NCBI RefSeq assembly: GCF_009762325.1
Contig: NZ_CP034347.1
Coordinates: 1 to 64,000, forward strand
Source: Roseovarius faecimaris
Lineage (GTDB): Bacteria; Pseudomonadota; Alphaproteobacteria; Rhodobacterales; Rhodobacteraceae
Direction: 5' to 3'
Length of the DNA stretch: 64,000 bases
Shown here: positions 7,538 through 15,959 of the stretch, piece after piece
Layout of the letters: every line of letters starts with the position of its first letter
How positions within the stretch are numbered: the first letter of the stretch is position 1
Program-made: the position numbers and the translations under genes
Notes under the pieces: model-generated
Databases searched by the model: none
The model's input: the letters and a program-made list of their open reading frames with translations, nothing else
What the model was told of the DNA's origin: nothing

Positions 7538-8788
7538 TCAGTCCGCGGCGAGCGCGTCAAGCCGGGCGGTCAGGGCCGAGATCATCTCGTCCTGGCTCGC
7601 ATTCTGGCTCCGCTCGGCCTGCAGCTGCGCCTTGAGCTCGGCATTTTCGCTGGCCAGGGCCTGAATGGCGGCGAGCGCCACACCCGAGGTGTCGAGCGAG
7701 GAGATACCCTTGTCCGAGGCGCCGGTGCCGAAGGCGGCATAGAAATCCTGCGCCATCGGGCCGATATGACGGATGCCGAGATGGGCATTGTCCTTGTACA
7801 TCCAGCTCGAGACCGGCAGATCGGCCACTTTCTGCAGGATCTCGCCCGGATCGACCGGCACGATCGCCATCTTGGCGTTCTTGTCCGAGTTCTGCGTCAG
7901 CGAGCCCGAGATGGTCATGTCGCCCGCCGTGGTCATGGCCAGCTCGACCCCGGGCCCGGTGGCGTTGGTGAAGCGGAACTCGCCCGAGTTGCTCTGGATG
8001 TTCCAGGTCTCGCCGCCGGCGCTTTCATCGGTGAGGGTGAAGAAGGTGGTGCCGTTGTTGCGCAGCTCCAGAAGGCCGCGGGCGGCGGCGGTGCCGCTGT
8101 TTTCCTCGACCAGCAGCTTGGCGGTGCCGTCAGAGCGGACCACATGCAGTGACGTGGTTGGTGTGCTCGTGCCAACACCCACATCATTGGTGTTTTCAAT
8201 AAACAGGGAATTGCTATCCGCACCGGGCTGAATCCGGAGCGGCAGTTGCGAGCCATTGGTCGCGTCGCGGATAAAGAAGTTGGTCTCGTTGCCGGCCACG
8301 TCCCAGGTCTGCGGGGTGAAGCCCGAGCTGCCGTTCTGTTCCAGCCGCATGGTGGGTGTGTCGCCATCGACGACATGCAGCTCCACCACCGGGGTGCTGG
8401 TGCTCAGGCCGATGCGGGAACCATCATCGACATAAAGCGCGTGGCTGGCAGCCCCCGCCTCAATGGTGAACGGCGTGCGGCCGCCATCGATATCGTCGAT
8501 CGAGAACTTGTTGGCCCCGCCATTGGAGCTTTCATTGAAGGTGATCTGCCAGTCGCGGCTCGGGAAGCTGGCCGAACTTGACGTGTCCTGCGCCTTGATC
8601 CGCAGGTTGTTTTCCTTCAGGCGCAGCGTGTCGAAGCCGAAGCTTTCGCCATTCACGCAGTCAAAGCCGATACAGGCAGAGCCGTCGACGATCAGATCGT
8701 CATTGATCACGAAATCGGCCTGGGCGGCACCGGCGGCCAGGCCAAGGCCTGCGCTCAGGATCAAAAGGCGGGAGGAGTGATGGGTCAT
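7538..8788 (-). CDS. Secreted fibre-like protein with C-terminal S74 chaperone/autoprotease domain (paralogue 6)
   Basis: 416 residues from ATG 8788, GGAGA about 8 nt upstream. The signal peptide ends AQA-D, followed by VINDDLIVDGSACIGFDC, the same opening as paralogue 1. Body repeats GLSTSTPVVELHV and GVGTSTPTTSLHV. S74 domain NSDKNAKMAIVPVD with the Ser-Lys spacing kept, SSWMYKDNAHLGIRHIG, PMAQDFYAAFGTG, then a coiled coil. The preceding gene on this strand is gspO (stop 241 bases upstream), so the prepilin peptidase and this fibre gene point the same way. The 241-base gap is AT-rich near 8870-8940 and probably carries its promoter. Confidence 0.88.
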   Translation of the reverse strand: MTHHSSRLLILSAGLGLAAGAAQADFVINDDLIVDGSACIGFDCVNGESFGFDTLRLKENNLRIKAQDTSSSASFPSRDWQITFNESSNGGANKFSIDDIDGGRTPFTIEAGAASHALYVDDGSRIGLSTSTPVVELHVVDGDTPTMRLEQNGSSGFTPQTWDVAGNETNFFIRDATNGSQLPLRIQPGADSNSLFIENTNDVGVGTSTPTTSLHVVRSDGTAKLLVEENSGTAAARGLLELRNNGTTFFTLTDESAGGETWNIQSNSGEFRFTNATGPGVELAMTTAGDMTISGSLTQNSDKNAKMAIVPVDPGEILQKVADLPVSSWMYKDNAHLGIRHIGPMAQDFYAAFGTGASDKGISSLDTSGVALAAIQALASENAELKAQLQAERSQNASQDEMISALTARLDALAAD

Positions 8789-9029
8789 AAGGCATTCTCC
8801 ATAATGTTGTTTGGACCGGAAGTCCGGGGTTTGAAAATGCCCGCCAAGGTAACATCGAGCGGCAGGCCACAATATACATTGCCATCAATATACCGGATAT
8901 CGGAGCGCTTTTATAGAGATTCTAACCGAAATCGTGAATTCAGGCTCTGACATTCAGGAGTCGTGCAGGGCAAACATCCCCGTGGCATGATGAATTCGGA
9001 CAGAAAATCAAGGCAAAAGCTGAAACGCG

Positions 9030-9764
9030 TCAGGACGCCACCCAGAGCACCATCGTGGCCGCGGCCAGGGCCGCCCCGAAGGGCAGCGGCCGCGTCGGGC
9101 GCAGGGACTGCGGGCTTTGCAGCCGTCCGGCCAGGGCGGCCGCCAGCGCCGCGAGGCTGGCCAGCAAAAGCATCAGCGGCAGGTCATGGGGGCCGAGGGC
9201 CGCGCCCAGCCCGGCCATCAGCTTCACATCGCCCAGGCCCAGCCCCTCGCGGCCCCTGAGCGCCCGGTAGCCCCAGCGCAGCGCGGCAAACACGGCCACG
9301 CCGATCACCGCGCCCCAGAGCGCCTGCGACAGCGAAAGCCGCACCGTGCCCCAGGCGATGGCCAGCGCCAGTATGAACAGCGCCCCGGTCAGCGGGTCGG
9401 GCAGCCGGAACCACATCAGGTCGCTGGCCAGAAGCGCCAGCAGCACCCAGAGGAAGGCGGCAAAGAGCCAGATCTCCAGCGGGGTCTGCCCGAGGATCGC
9501 GGCGATCACCGCCGCCCCCACCGCGCCGATTTCCATATAGAGCAGCCAGGGCGGGATCGCCGCGCCGCAGTGTCGGCAGCGCCCGGCGCTCAGCGTGAAG
9601 GACAGGACCGGCACCAGGTCGCGCAGGCCGAGCCCCGCGCCGCAGGCGCGACAGAAGGAGCGGCGGCGCACCACGTCCTCGCCACGCGGCAGCCGGTCGG
9701 CCAGAAGGGCCAGGAAAGAGCCGATGGCGGGGCTGAGCAAAAGGAGCAGGACGGTGGCAAACAT
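9030..9764 (-). CDS. gspO: Type II secretion prepilin peptidase (A24 aspartyl protease)
   Basis: 244 residues from ATG 9764 (AGGGA just upstream; an ATG at 9785 lacks a ribosome site). Inner-membrane protein with about eight hydrophobic segments. It keeps both CxxC pairs of the cytoplasmic zinc loop (FCRACG, CRHCG) and both catalytic Asp motifs of the A24 family (LLASDLMWFRLPD and GLGDVKLMAGLG). It cleaves and N-methylates the GspG-K pseudopilins. Divergent from gspG across an 85-base promoter region. Confidence 0.93.
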   Translation of the reverse strand: MFATVLLLLLSPAIGSFLALLADRLPRGEDVVRRRSFCRACGAGLGLRDLVPVLSFTLSAGRCRHCGAAIPPWLLYMEIGAVGAAVIAAILGQTPLEIWLFAAFLWVLLALLASDLMWFRLPDPLTGALFILALAIAWGTVRLSLSQALWGAVIGVAVFAALRWGYRALRGREGLGLGDVKLMAGLGAALGPHDLPLMLLLASLAALAAALAGRLQSPQSLRPTRPLPFGAALAAATMVLWVAS

Positions 9765-9793
9765 GCCTTCCCTGATAGGGGGCATGGGCGCGA

Positions 9794-9822
9794 TTGTCAG
9801 CCCGCGGATGCGGCTCTATCAT
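9794..9822 (+). promoter_or_regulatory. Predicted sigma-70 promoter of the gspGHIJKLM operon
   Basis: TTGTCA (9794-9799), a 17-base spacer and TATCAT (9817-9822), 28 bases before the gspG start. Good match in both boxes and ideal spacing. Confidence 0.6.
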
Positions 9823-9849
9823 GCGGCCAATTGAGAAGAGGATTATTCG

Positions 9850-10320
9850 ATGCAGCCCACCGCCTTTCCCCTGACAGATCCCGTGACAGACCGTGACAGA
9901 CGCGATGCGGGATTCTCGCTGCTGGAGCTGATGGTGGTGGTGGTGATCCTGTCGATCCTGGCGCTGGTGATCGTGCCGCGGGTCATCGACCGGCCCGACC
10001 AGGCCCGCGTGGCCCGGGCGCAATCGGATATCGCGGCAATCTCCAGCGCCATCAATCTCTACCGGCTCGACAATTTCCGCTATCCCACCACCGAGCAGGG
10101 GTTGCAGGCGCTGGTCACGCGCCCCACGACCGAACCCGCCGCGCCGAACTGGGCGGCCAATGGCTATATGGACCGGCTGCCGGTCGATCCCTGGGGCCAG
10201 CCCTATCAGTATCTCGCGCCGGGCGTGCATGGCGATTTCGACGTGTTCTCCTATGGCGCCGACGGGGCGCCTGGCGGCACCGGCGCGGATGCGGATATAG
10301 GCTCGTGGGGCCAGAGCTGA
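9850..10320 (+). CDS. gspG: Type II secretion major pseudopilin
   Basis: 156 residues. Prepilin leader ending RRDAG, cleavage before FSLLELMVVVVIL, with Glu at position +5 and a hydrophobic helix. The rest fits GspG: YPTTEQGLQALV, LPVDPWGQPYQY, and the C-terminal calcium-loop region DVFSYGADG. It forms the shaft of the periplasmic pseudopilus. First gene of the G-H-I-J-K-L-M operon; the 3' end overlaps gspH by 16 bases. Confidence 0.95.
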   Translation: MQPTAFPLTDPVTDRDRRDAGFSLLELMVVVVILSILALVIVPRVIDRPDQARVARAQSDIAAISSAINLYRLDNFRYPTTEQGLQALVTRPTTEPAAPNWAANGYMDRLPVDPWGQPYQYLAPGVHGDFDVFSYGADGAPGGTGADADIGSWGQS

Positions 10321-10772
10321 GCCCATATTCCCAACCGCCACAGGCGGGGTTCTCGCTGATCGAACTTCTGGTGGTGATCGCGGTGCTTGCGGTGCTGAGC
10401 GTCGGCGCGGTGCTGAGCACGGGGCGCGGCGGGCCCGAGGCCGGCGCGCGCAGCGACATGGCGCGGTTTCAGAGCAGCTTTGCCACCCAGCAGGCGCTGG
10501 CCGTGCAGGGGCGCGAAACCCTCGGGCTGCGGGTGCAGGGCGAGGGGCTGCGCCGCGCCCGGCTGGGCCCCGAAGGCTGGGTGCTGGCCGATGGCGGGCA
10601 GGCCTGGCAGGGGCGCGTGGCCTTCTCCACCCCGGCCGGGGCGTTTCAGCCCGGTGCTCCGGATATCCGGTTTCTTGCCAATGGCCGCACCAGCGTCTTT
10701 TCCATCGGCTTTGCCTCGGGCGGGCGCTGCGAGAGCGATGGCTGGTCCGGCCTGACCTGCACGGAGAGCTGA
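10305..10772 (+). CDS. gspH: Type II secretion minor pseudopilin GspH
   Basis: 155 residues. Leader ends PPQAG before FSLIELLVVIAVL, with Glu+5 kept. The globular part is diverged but ends with SGGRCESDGWSGLTC, with a likely disulfide. Position between gspG and gspI supports the name. Starts inside the gspG 3' end, suggesting translational coupling. Confidence 0.88.
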   Translation: MGPELSPYSQPPQAGFSLIELLVVIAVLAVLSVGAVLSTGRGGPEAGARSDMARFQSSFATQQALAVQGRETLGLRVQGEGLRRARLGPEGWVLADGGQAWQGRVAFSTPAGAFQPGAPDIRFLANGRTSVFSIGFASGGRCESDGWSGLTCTES

Positions 10773-10773
10773 C

Positions 10774-11169
10774 ATGCGCCGCGCCCGCAAGAACATGACC
10801 CGGAAAGACAGGCTGACGCGCGGGCTGACCCTGCTGGAGCTGGTTGTCGCGGTGTTCGTGCTGTCGCTGGGCAGTATCGCCGCGTTGCGGGCCACCGATC
10901 AGTCGCGTGTCGCCATTGGCGGGATGCCAAGCCGGGTCCTGGCGCAGGTGGTGGCGCGCAACCGGGCCCAGGAGTTGCAGCTTTACGGCAGTATCGGTGC
11001 CACGGGCCTGCCCGGCGAGGTCGAGATGGCCGGGCGCCGGTTTCAGGTCAGCGTCGCGACCAAGGCCACCGCGGGCGGGCTGGTGGAGGCCGCCGTCACT
11101 GTGCGCGCGGCTGACGGGCCGGGGGCGTATCTGGTGACCTATGTCACCCCTCTGGGGCCGGGCTCATGA
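10774..11169 (+). CDS. gspI: Type II secretion minor pseudopilin GspI
   Basis: 131 residues. Leader ends RLTRG before LTLLELVVAVFVLS. The conserved region VARNRAQELQL matches GspI (the family usually has A.NR..E). Part of the GspI-J-K tip complex. One base after gspH and overlapping gspJ by four bases. Confidence 0.9.
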   Translation: MRRARKNMTRKDRLTRGLTLLELVVAVFVLSLGSIAALRATDQSRVAIGGMPSRVLAQVVARNRAQELQLYGSIGATGLPGEVEMAGRRFQVSVATKATAGGLVEAAVTVRAADGPGAYLVTYVTPLGPGS

Positions 11170-11873
11170 GCCGGGTCCGCAGACACAGAGAGCCGCGTGA
11201 CAGCGGCCTGACCCTGATCGAGCTGGTCGTGGCCATGTCCATTTTCGCGCTGGTCGCGGTGATGGGGCTGCAAAGCCTGAACATCAGCCTGACCCTGCGC
11301 GACCGGCTGAGCACAAGCGCGGCGCAGACCGGCGATCTGGGCCGGGGGCTGGCGCTTTTGCGCAACGATCTCTCGGCGGCCCTGCCGATGGTCTTCTTTC
11401 CGCCGGGCCAGGCGCGCCCGGCCTCGGCGCTGCGCGAGATGCGAGGTGCGCAGGGTTTTTCGCTGTCGCTGGGCGGTCAGCCGGGGCTGCGCCTGGCGCA
11501 GGGCCGGGTCGATGCCAGCCCGCGGCAACGCGTGGACTGGCGCTTTGATCCCTCGGCACAGCGGCTGACCCGCACCGCCTGGCCTACCCTCTACCCGGTC
11601 AGCGACACCCAGCAGGGCCCCGAGGTGCCGGTGCTGGACGGGGTGACGGGGATGAGCCTGCGCAGCTTCTGGGTGGGGCATGGCTGGGTCGGCGGTCTGC
11701 GCCCGCCCGGCGGTCTCGGGAGCGTTTCCAGCGCCGGGGCGGAGGGCTCGGGCGATAAAGACAGCGCCAGCAGCGCGCCCGAATTCTATTCCAGTGCCCT
11801 GCCGACGGCGGTCGAGATCACGCTGCAGACCGCGCCTTATGGCGAGATCGTGCTGCTGGAGTATCTGCAATGA
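11166..11873 (+). CDS. gspJ: Type II secretion minor pseudopilin GspJ
   Basis: 235 residues. Leader ends RDSG before LTLIELVVAMSIFALVAV. Downstream RGLALLRNDLSAALP fits the GspJ conserved stretch. Long for the family, with an Ala/Gly/Ser-rich insert near residues 175-205. ATGA overlap with both neighbours. Confidence 0.9.
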   Translation: MSRVRRHREPRDSGLTLIELVVAMSIFALVAVMGLQSLNISLTLRDRLSTSAAQTGDLGRGLALLRNDLSAALPMVFFPPGQARPASALREMRGAQGFSLSLGGQPGLRLAQGRVDASPRQRVDWRFDPSAQRLTRTAWPTLYPVSDTQQGPEVPVLDGVTGMSLRSFWVGHGWVGGLRPPGGLGSVSSAGAEGSGDKDSASSAPEFYSSALPTAVEITLQTAPYGEIVLLEYLQ

Positions 11874-12775
11874 GACGGGCCCGCCCCGCGACGCGCGGTT
11901 TCGTGCTGGTCAATGCGCTGGTCATGGTGGCGGCCCTGTCGGTCGTGGCGCTGGCGTTGCTGAGCCGCGCCGAGGACGGGCGCCTGCAGGTGCTGGCTAC
12001 GAGCCAGGCGGTGCAGCTCGAACTCAATCTCGATGCCTATGAGGCCCTGGCGCGGGCGATGCTTACGGCCGATCCCGGCGGGGCGGATCATCTGCGCGAG
12101 GCCTGGGCGCGCGACGACAATGACCTGCCGCTGGAGCGGGGCCGCGTGGCCGGGCGGATGCGCGATCTGCAGGGCGCCTTCAACCTCAACTGGCTGGCCA
12201 ATCCCGAGGACGAGGCGAGCCGCGACGCCTTTGACCGGCTGCTTCTGCAGCTTGGCGTGGCGCCGCGCGTGGGCGACATGATCGTGGCGCAGCTTGCTCC
12301 GGGCGGGTCTTCGCAGATCCGCTCGGTCCGCGCGACCGGCGTGGCCGAGGACCCGCCCGGCGGCGTGGCGCTGATGCTCGATCAGCTGTCGATCCCTTCG
12401 CGCGATCTGGCGCGGCTGAGCCCGCATGTCACGGTGCTGCCCGGCGGCAGCCGGCTGAATGTCAACACCACCTCGCCGCAGGTGCTTGCCAGCTTCCTGC
12501 CCGGGGTGAATGTTGCCGCGCTCGATGCGCTGTTCAGTCAGCGCCGGACCGAGCCTTTCCTGTCGGTCGATGATTTCATCGCCCGCATGGTCGAAACGCT
12601 GGGGGCCGAGCAGGCCGCCGCGCTTGACCGCGAGCGGATCGGCGTTGCCTCGGACTGGTTCGAGGTAGAGATAACGGCCCGGCTGGAGGGCCGAGAGGCC
12701 ACACGTCTTGCGGTGCTCCGGCGCTTCCCGCTTCCTGAAGGGGCCAAGGTCGCTTATCGTCTGGACAAATGGTGA
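11870..12775 (+). CDS. gspK: Type II secretion minor pseudopilin GspK
   Basis: 301 residues. Leader ends ATRG before FVLVNALVMVAALSV; position +5 is not Glu, which is normal for GspK, the tip subunit. It contains the family's DLQGAFNLNWL and LNVNTTSPQVLASFLPGV regions. Overlaps gspJ by four bases. Confidence 0.92.
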   Translation: MRRARPATRGFVLVNALVMVAALSVVALALLSRAEDGRLQVLATSQAVQLELNLDAYEALARAMLTADPGGADHLREAWARDDNDLPLERGRVAGRMRDLQGAFNLNWLANPEDEASRDAFDRLLLQLGVAPRVGDMIVAQLAPGGSSQIRSVRATGVAEDPPGGVALMLDQLSIPSRDLARLSPHVTVLPGGSRLNVNTTSPQVLASFLPGVNVAALDALFSQRRTEPFLSVDDFIARMVETLGAEQAAALDRERIGVASDWFEVEITARLEGREATRLAVLRRFPLPEGAKVAYRLDKW

Positions 12776-12791
12776 GGATAGAGACAGCGGC

Positions 12792-14012
12792 GTGAACGCA
12801 ACCGGCGAGATCAGAACGGACGAGACGGTGGGCGGGCTTTTCCCGGACGGGTTCGTCTATCTTGCCGAGGGCGCGCCGGTGCTGAAGGCGCGTCAGGTGG
12901 GGCTGGTGCCCGGGGCCGAGGTGCCGCTGATGGTGGTCAGCCTGCCTGCGGCCCTGCGCGGGCATGCCCGCGAACAGGTGGCCGAACGGCAGATGCGCGA
13001 TGCGCTGGCCGGTGGGCGCGACATCGTCGAGATCCGCCCTTTCCATATCCCGGGGAAAGAACAGGACTGGACCCGCGTGCTGGTGGCCGACCGCGCGGCG
13101 GTGGCGCGCTGGCGCAAGATGGCCGGGCCGCACTGCCGCGCGGTGCTGCCCGATTACCTGGCGCTGCCCGTCTCGGCCGGGGTCTGGACCCTGGCCTGCG
13201 CGGGTGAGACGGTGCTGGCCCGGCTTGGGCCCGAGGACGGGTTCAGCGCGTCGTTGCCGGTGGCCGCGCGGCTCTTGCGCGATGCGCTGGCGCGGGGCCC
13301 CGCGCCGCGTGCGATCTATGCGCCAGGGTCGCTTCGGCCCGAGTTAGAGACTGTTTTCGAGGGGTATGACATCGCGTTTCTGCGCGAGGCGGCCCCCGAG
13401 GCGCTGAAGGCGCTCAAGCTCGATCCGCCCCGGGTGCTGGCCCATGGCGAGGCGGGGTTTGATCTGCGCCGCGACCCGCGGGCGGCGCGGGCGGCGCTCA
13501 AGGCGGCGGTGCTGCCCTGGCGCTGGCCGCTTCTGGTGGGCGCGGTGGCGGCCGGTCTCTGGGCGGGCGCGCAGATGCTGGCGATGACCGGGCTGGAGGA
13601 ACAGACGGCGCAATACCGCAAGGCGACGCTGGAGATGGTGCGCGCCGATTTCGTCCCCTCCGGGCCGGTGTTGGATATCCGCAGCCAGGTCGGCCGTGCG
13701 CTGGCCGAGGCGCGCGTGGCGGCCACCGGGGCGGGGCAGGAGGCCTCGCCGCTTGATCTGATCGGGCTGTCGGCCGATGTGATGACCGCACAGGGGGCGG
13801 TGCCGGATTACATGGATTACAGCGCCGAAGAGGGGCTCAGAGCGCTGGTGCGCGTGGAAAATTTCGCCGCCGCCGACGATCTGGCCGCCGCTCTGGGCGA
13901 GGCGGGGCTGCGTGTCACCGTGGTCGAAAGCCGGGTCAGCGAGGCCAATGACGGGGTGCGCACCGAGCTGCGCATCGCCGGGCCGTCGGGCGAGGAGGGG
14001 GAGGGCGGATGA
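12792..14012 (+). CDS. gspL: Type II secretion inner-membrane platform protein GspL
   Basis: About 406 residues if translation begins at GTG 12792, 16 bases after gspK. There is no ATG at a suitable place and the ribosome site is weak, so the start is uncertain. The N-terminal ~250 residues fit the cytoplasmic actin-like domain that binds GspE; one membrane helix (WRWPLLVGAVAAGLWAGAQM) follows, then a ferredoxin-like periplasmic domain. Overlaps gspM by ATGA. Confidence 0.88.
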   Translation: MNATGEIRTDETVGGLFPDGFVYLAEGAPVLKARQVGLVPGAEVPLMVVSLPAALRGHAREQVAERQMRDALAGGRDIVEIRPFHIPGKEQDWTRVLVADRAAVARWRKMAGPHCRAVLPDYLALPVSAGVWTLACAGETVLARLGPEDGFSASLPVAARLLRDALARGPAPRAIYAPGSLRPELETVFEGYDIAFLREAAPEALKALKLDPPRVLAHGEAGFDLRRDPRAARAALKAAVLPWRWPLLVGAVAAGLWAGAQMLAMTGLEEQTAQYRKATLEMVRADFVPSGPVLDIRSQVGRALAEARVAATGAGQEASPLDLIGLSADVMTAQGAVPDYMDYSAEEGLRALVRVENFAAADDLAAALGEAGLRVTVVESRVSEANDGVRTELRIAGPSGEEGEGG

Positions 14013-14509
14013 GCGAGCGGCTGATCGACCTTCTGCAGCGGCTTGCGCCGCGCGAACGCTGGCTTCTGGGGCTGCTGGTGCTTGTGGTGCTGCCGCTGGC
14101 GCTGGTGCTGGGCTGGCTCTGGCCCCTGCAGGAAGAGCGCCAGGCGGCCGAGGCGCGGTTGGCCGAGGCGCGCGCGCTGGAGGCCTGGGTGGCCGACCGG
14201 CAGGTCGAGAAATCCCGCCTTGCCAGCCCCCTGACCGCGGCCGAGATCCCGCCCGCAATCGGGGCATCCGCGCTGGAACAGAGCCTGATTTCGCGCAATC
14301 TGCGCCCGTTCCTGAGCGCGCTGGAGACCCGCGGCGGCGGGGAGGTTGCCCTGCGCTTCGACGAGGTGGAGTTTACCGCGCTGATGCGCTGGATGGACCG
14401 CGAGGACCCGGCCTGGGGCTACCGGATCACCGCGCTCAGGATCGACCGGGCAGAGCGCCCCGCCTTTGTCGAGGCACGGCTGACCCTGGTGCCGGTGGCG
14501 GCGGAGTGA
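14009..14509 (+). CDS. gspM: Type II secretion inner-membrane protein GspM
   Basis: 166 residues with a short cytoplasmic N-terminus (LAPRERWLLGLLVLVVLPLALVLGWLW is the single membrane helix), then a coiled stretch and a small periplasmic domain. The PRER motif before the helix is typical of GspM. Last gene of this operon arm; the rest of the T2SS (C, D, E, F) resumes after the insertion sequence. Confidence 0.88.
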   Translation: MSERLIDLLQRLAPRERWLLGLLVLVVLPLALVLGWLWPLQEERQAAEARLAEARALEAWVADRQVEKSRLASPLTAAEIPPAIGASALEQSLISRNLRPFLSALETRGGGEVALRFDEVEFTALMRWMDREDPAWGYRITALRIDRAERPAFVEARLTLVPVAAE

Positions 14510-14546
14510 GGGGTCCGATCCTGACCAAAGGGTAAAGCGGGCGACC

Positions 14547-14585
14547 GTACAAAACGTACAAAATGACCCCCTGTTTTGTACAAAA
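14547..14585. repeat. GTACAAAA repeat cluster with a 12-bp palindrome
   Basis: GTACAAAA occurs at 14547-14554, 14556-14563 and 14578-14585, and the last copy is half of the perfect palindrome TTTTGTACAAAA (14574-14585). It lies in the lower-GC stretch 14510-14766 between gspM and the insertion sequence, which otherwise holds no convincing gene (a short frame from TTG 14576 or ATG 14625 is interrupted by the element). It looks like an operator or a remnant of mobile DNA; the function is unknown. Confidence 0.5.
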
Positions 14586-14832
14586 TTTATAGAGCGGAAG
14601 GTGCGAGTGCGCCACTAGGCTCAATGGAAACCTCTGAACTCAACGCGCCATCGGAATTAAAACGCGGAGAGTTTCTGTTTCTAGATGTACACCTGCCTAT
14701 TCAGGAAGAGCTTGGCGGAGACCAAGATACCTTTCACGCAGCGCACTCGCACATCAATGCTAGCACTGGAGTAGCCCCCTGAAAGTGGTCCACCAACTGG
14801 GATAGATTATCCCGCAAATTGGAGGATCAGCG

Positions 14833-15111
14833 ATGGCTGGAAAACGAGAGAAGCCCGAAGAGATTGTTTCGAAGCTTCGACAGGTTGAAGTTCTGCAGGG
14901 GCAAGGCGCGACGATTGTCGAGGCAGTGCGCCAAATCGGCGTGACGCAACAGACGTTCTATCGATGGCGAAAGCTCTATGGCGGGATGCAGCGGTCTCAG
15001 CTTGCCCGTCTGAAAGAGCTGGAGAAAGAGAACCAAAGGCTGCGTCGAGCGGTGTCCGATTTGACCTTGGATAAGCTCATCCTGACGGAAGCCGCAAAGG
15101 GAAACTTCTGA
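14833..15111 (+). CDS. IS3-family transposase OrfA
   Basis: 92 residues from ATG 14833 with GGAGG 7 nt upstream. It has a helix-turn-helix (VEAVRQIGVTQQTFYRWRKL) and a leucine-zipper-like segment (LARLKELEKENQRLRRAVSD), the DNA-binding and multimerising part of IS407-type transposases. Translation is predicted to shift by -1 near its end to make the OrfAB transposase. Confidence 0.92.
   Translation: MAGKREKPEEIVSKLRQVEVLQGQGATIVEAVRQIGVTQQTFYRWRKLYGGMQRSQLARLKELEKENQRLRRAVSDLTLDKLILTEAAKGNF
15099..15105 (+). other. Programmed -1 frameshift site GGGAAAC
   Basis: GGGAAAC sits in the correct phase (AAG GGA AAC) seven codons or fewer before the orfA stop. Slipping back one base leads into CTT CTG AGC CCT, which continues without a stop into the orfB frame (LLSPSRRRKCVDHVRQELGV). 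Confidence 0.75.
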
Positions 15112-15959
15112 GCCCTTCGCGTCGCCGGAAATGCGTCGACCATGTGCGGCAGGAGCTTGGCGTGTCTGAACGCCGCGCCTGCCGCGCACTTGGGCAGCAT
15201 CGATCGACGCAGCGCAAGGTCCCCCAAGGCCGTGCTGATGAAGCGCGATTGACCGACGACATCATTGAGCTGGCCGACCAGTACGGGCGCTATGGGTATC
15301 GCATGGTCACTGGTTTGCTGAACAACGCTGGGTGGTGTGTGAATCATAAGCGGGTTGAACGGATATGGCGGCGTGAAGGGCTGAAGGTTCCACAGAAACA
15401 GAAGAAGAAAGGGCGGCTTTGGCTGAACGACGGATCATGCGTGCGTCTCAGGCCCGAACGACCGAACCACGTTTGGTCCTATGACTTCGTGCAGGATCGA
15501 ACCGCTGATGGGCGCGTCTATCGAACGCTCAACATCATCGACGAATACACCAGGGAGGCGCTGATGATCCGCGTCGATCGCAAACTCAACTCAACCGATG
15601 TGCTGGATGCACTGACCGACCTGTTCATCCTGCGTGGCCCGCCGGAGTGGATAAGATCCGACAACGGACCAGAATTTATCGCTCAGAAGGTGCGAGACTG
15701 GATCGCCGCCGTCGGAGCAAAAACGGCCTACATCGAACCAGGGTCGCCTTGGGAGAATGGATATTGCGAAAGCTTCAACGCCCGTTTCCGCGACGAGCTA
15801 CTCAACGGCGAAATCTTCTATACCTTACGCGAGGCTCAAATCCTGATCGAGCAATGGCGCGTCCACTACAACACGGTCAGACCCCACAGCGCATTGGGTT
15901 ACCGCCCACCCGCGCCCAAAAGCATCGTTCCAATGGACCAGAGGCCCACGATGCACTAA
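15105..15959 (+). CDS. IS3-family transposase OrfB (integrase catalytic part)
   Basis: Read by -1 frameshift from orfA; if made alone it could start at GTG 15144. Contains the HTH_21-like segment GRYGYRMVTGLL and an rve integrase core with the DDE residues: WSYDFVQDRTADG (Asp), IRSDNGPEF (Asp) and ENGYCESFNARFRDELL (Glu), with the Lys/Arg-rich surroundings usual in IS3. Intact to the stop, so the element may still be active. Confidence 0.92.
   Translation, partial: LLSPSRRRKCVDHVRQELGVSERRACRALGQHRSTQRKVPQGRADEARLTDDIIELADQYGRYGYRMVTGLLNNAGWCVNHKRVERIWRREGLKVPQKQKKKGRLWLNDGSCVRLRPERPNHVWSYDFVQDRTADGRVYRTLNIIDEYTREALMIRVDRKLNSTDVLDALTDLFILRGPPEWIRSDNGPEFIAQKVRDWIAAVGAKTAYIEPGSPWENGYCESFNARFRDELLNGEIFYTLREAQILIEQWRVHYNTVRPHSALGYRPPAPKSIVPMDQRPTMH

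Noticed and set aside
14576..14782. Short plus-strand frame between gspM and the insertion sequence
   Set aside because: Starts at TTG inside the repeat cluster with no ribosome site and runs into the insertion sequence. Joined across the element it would stop four codons later; too weak to call.
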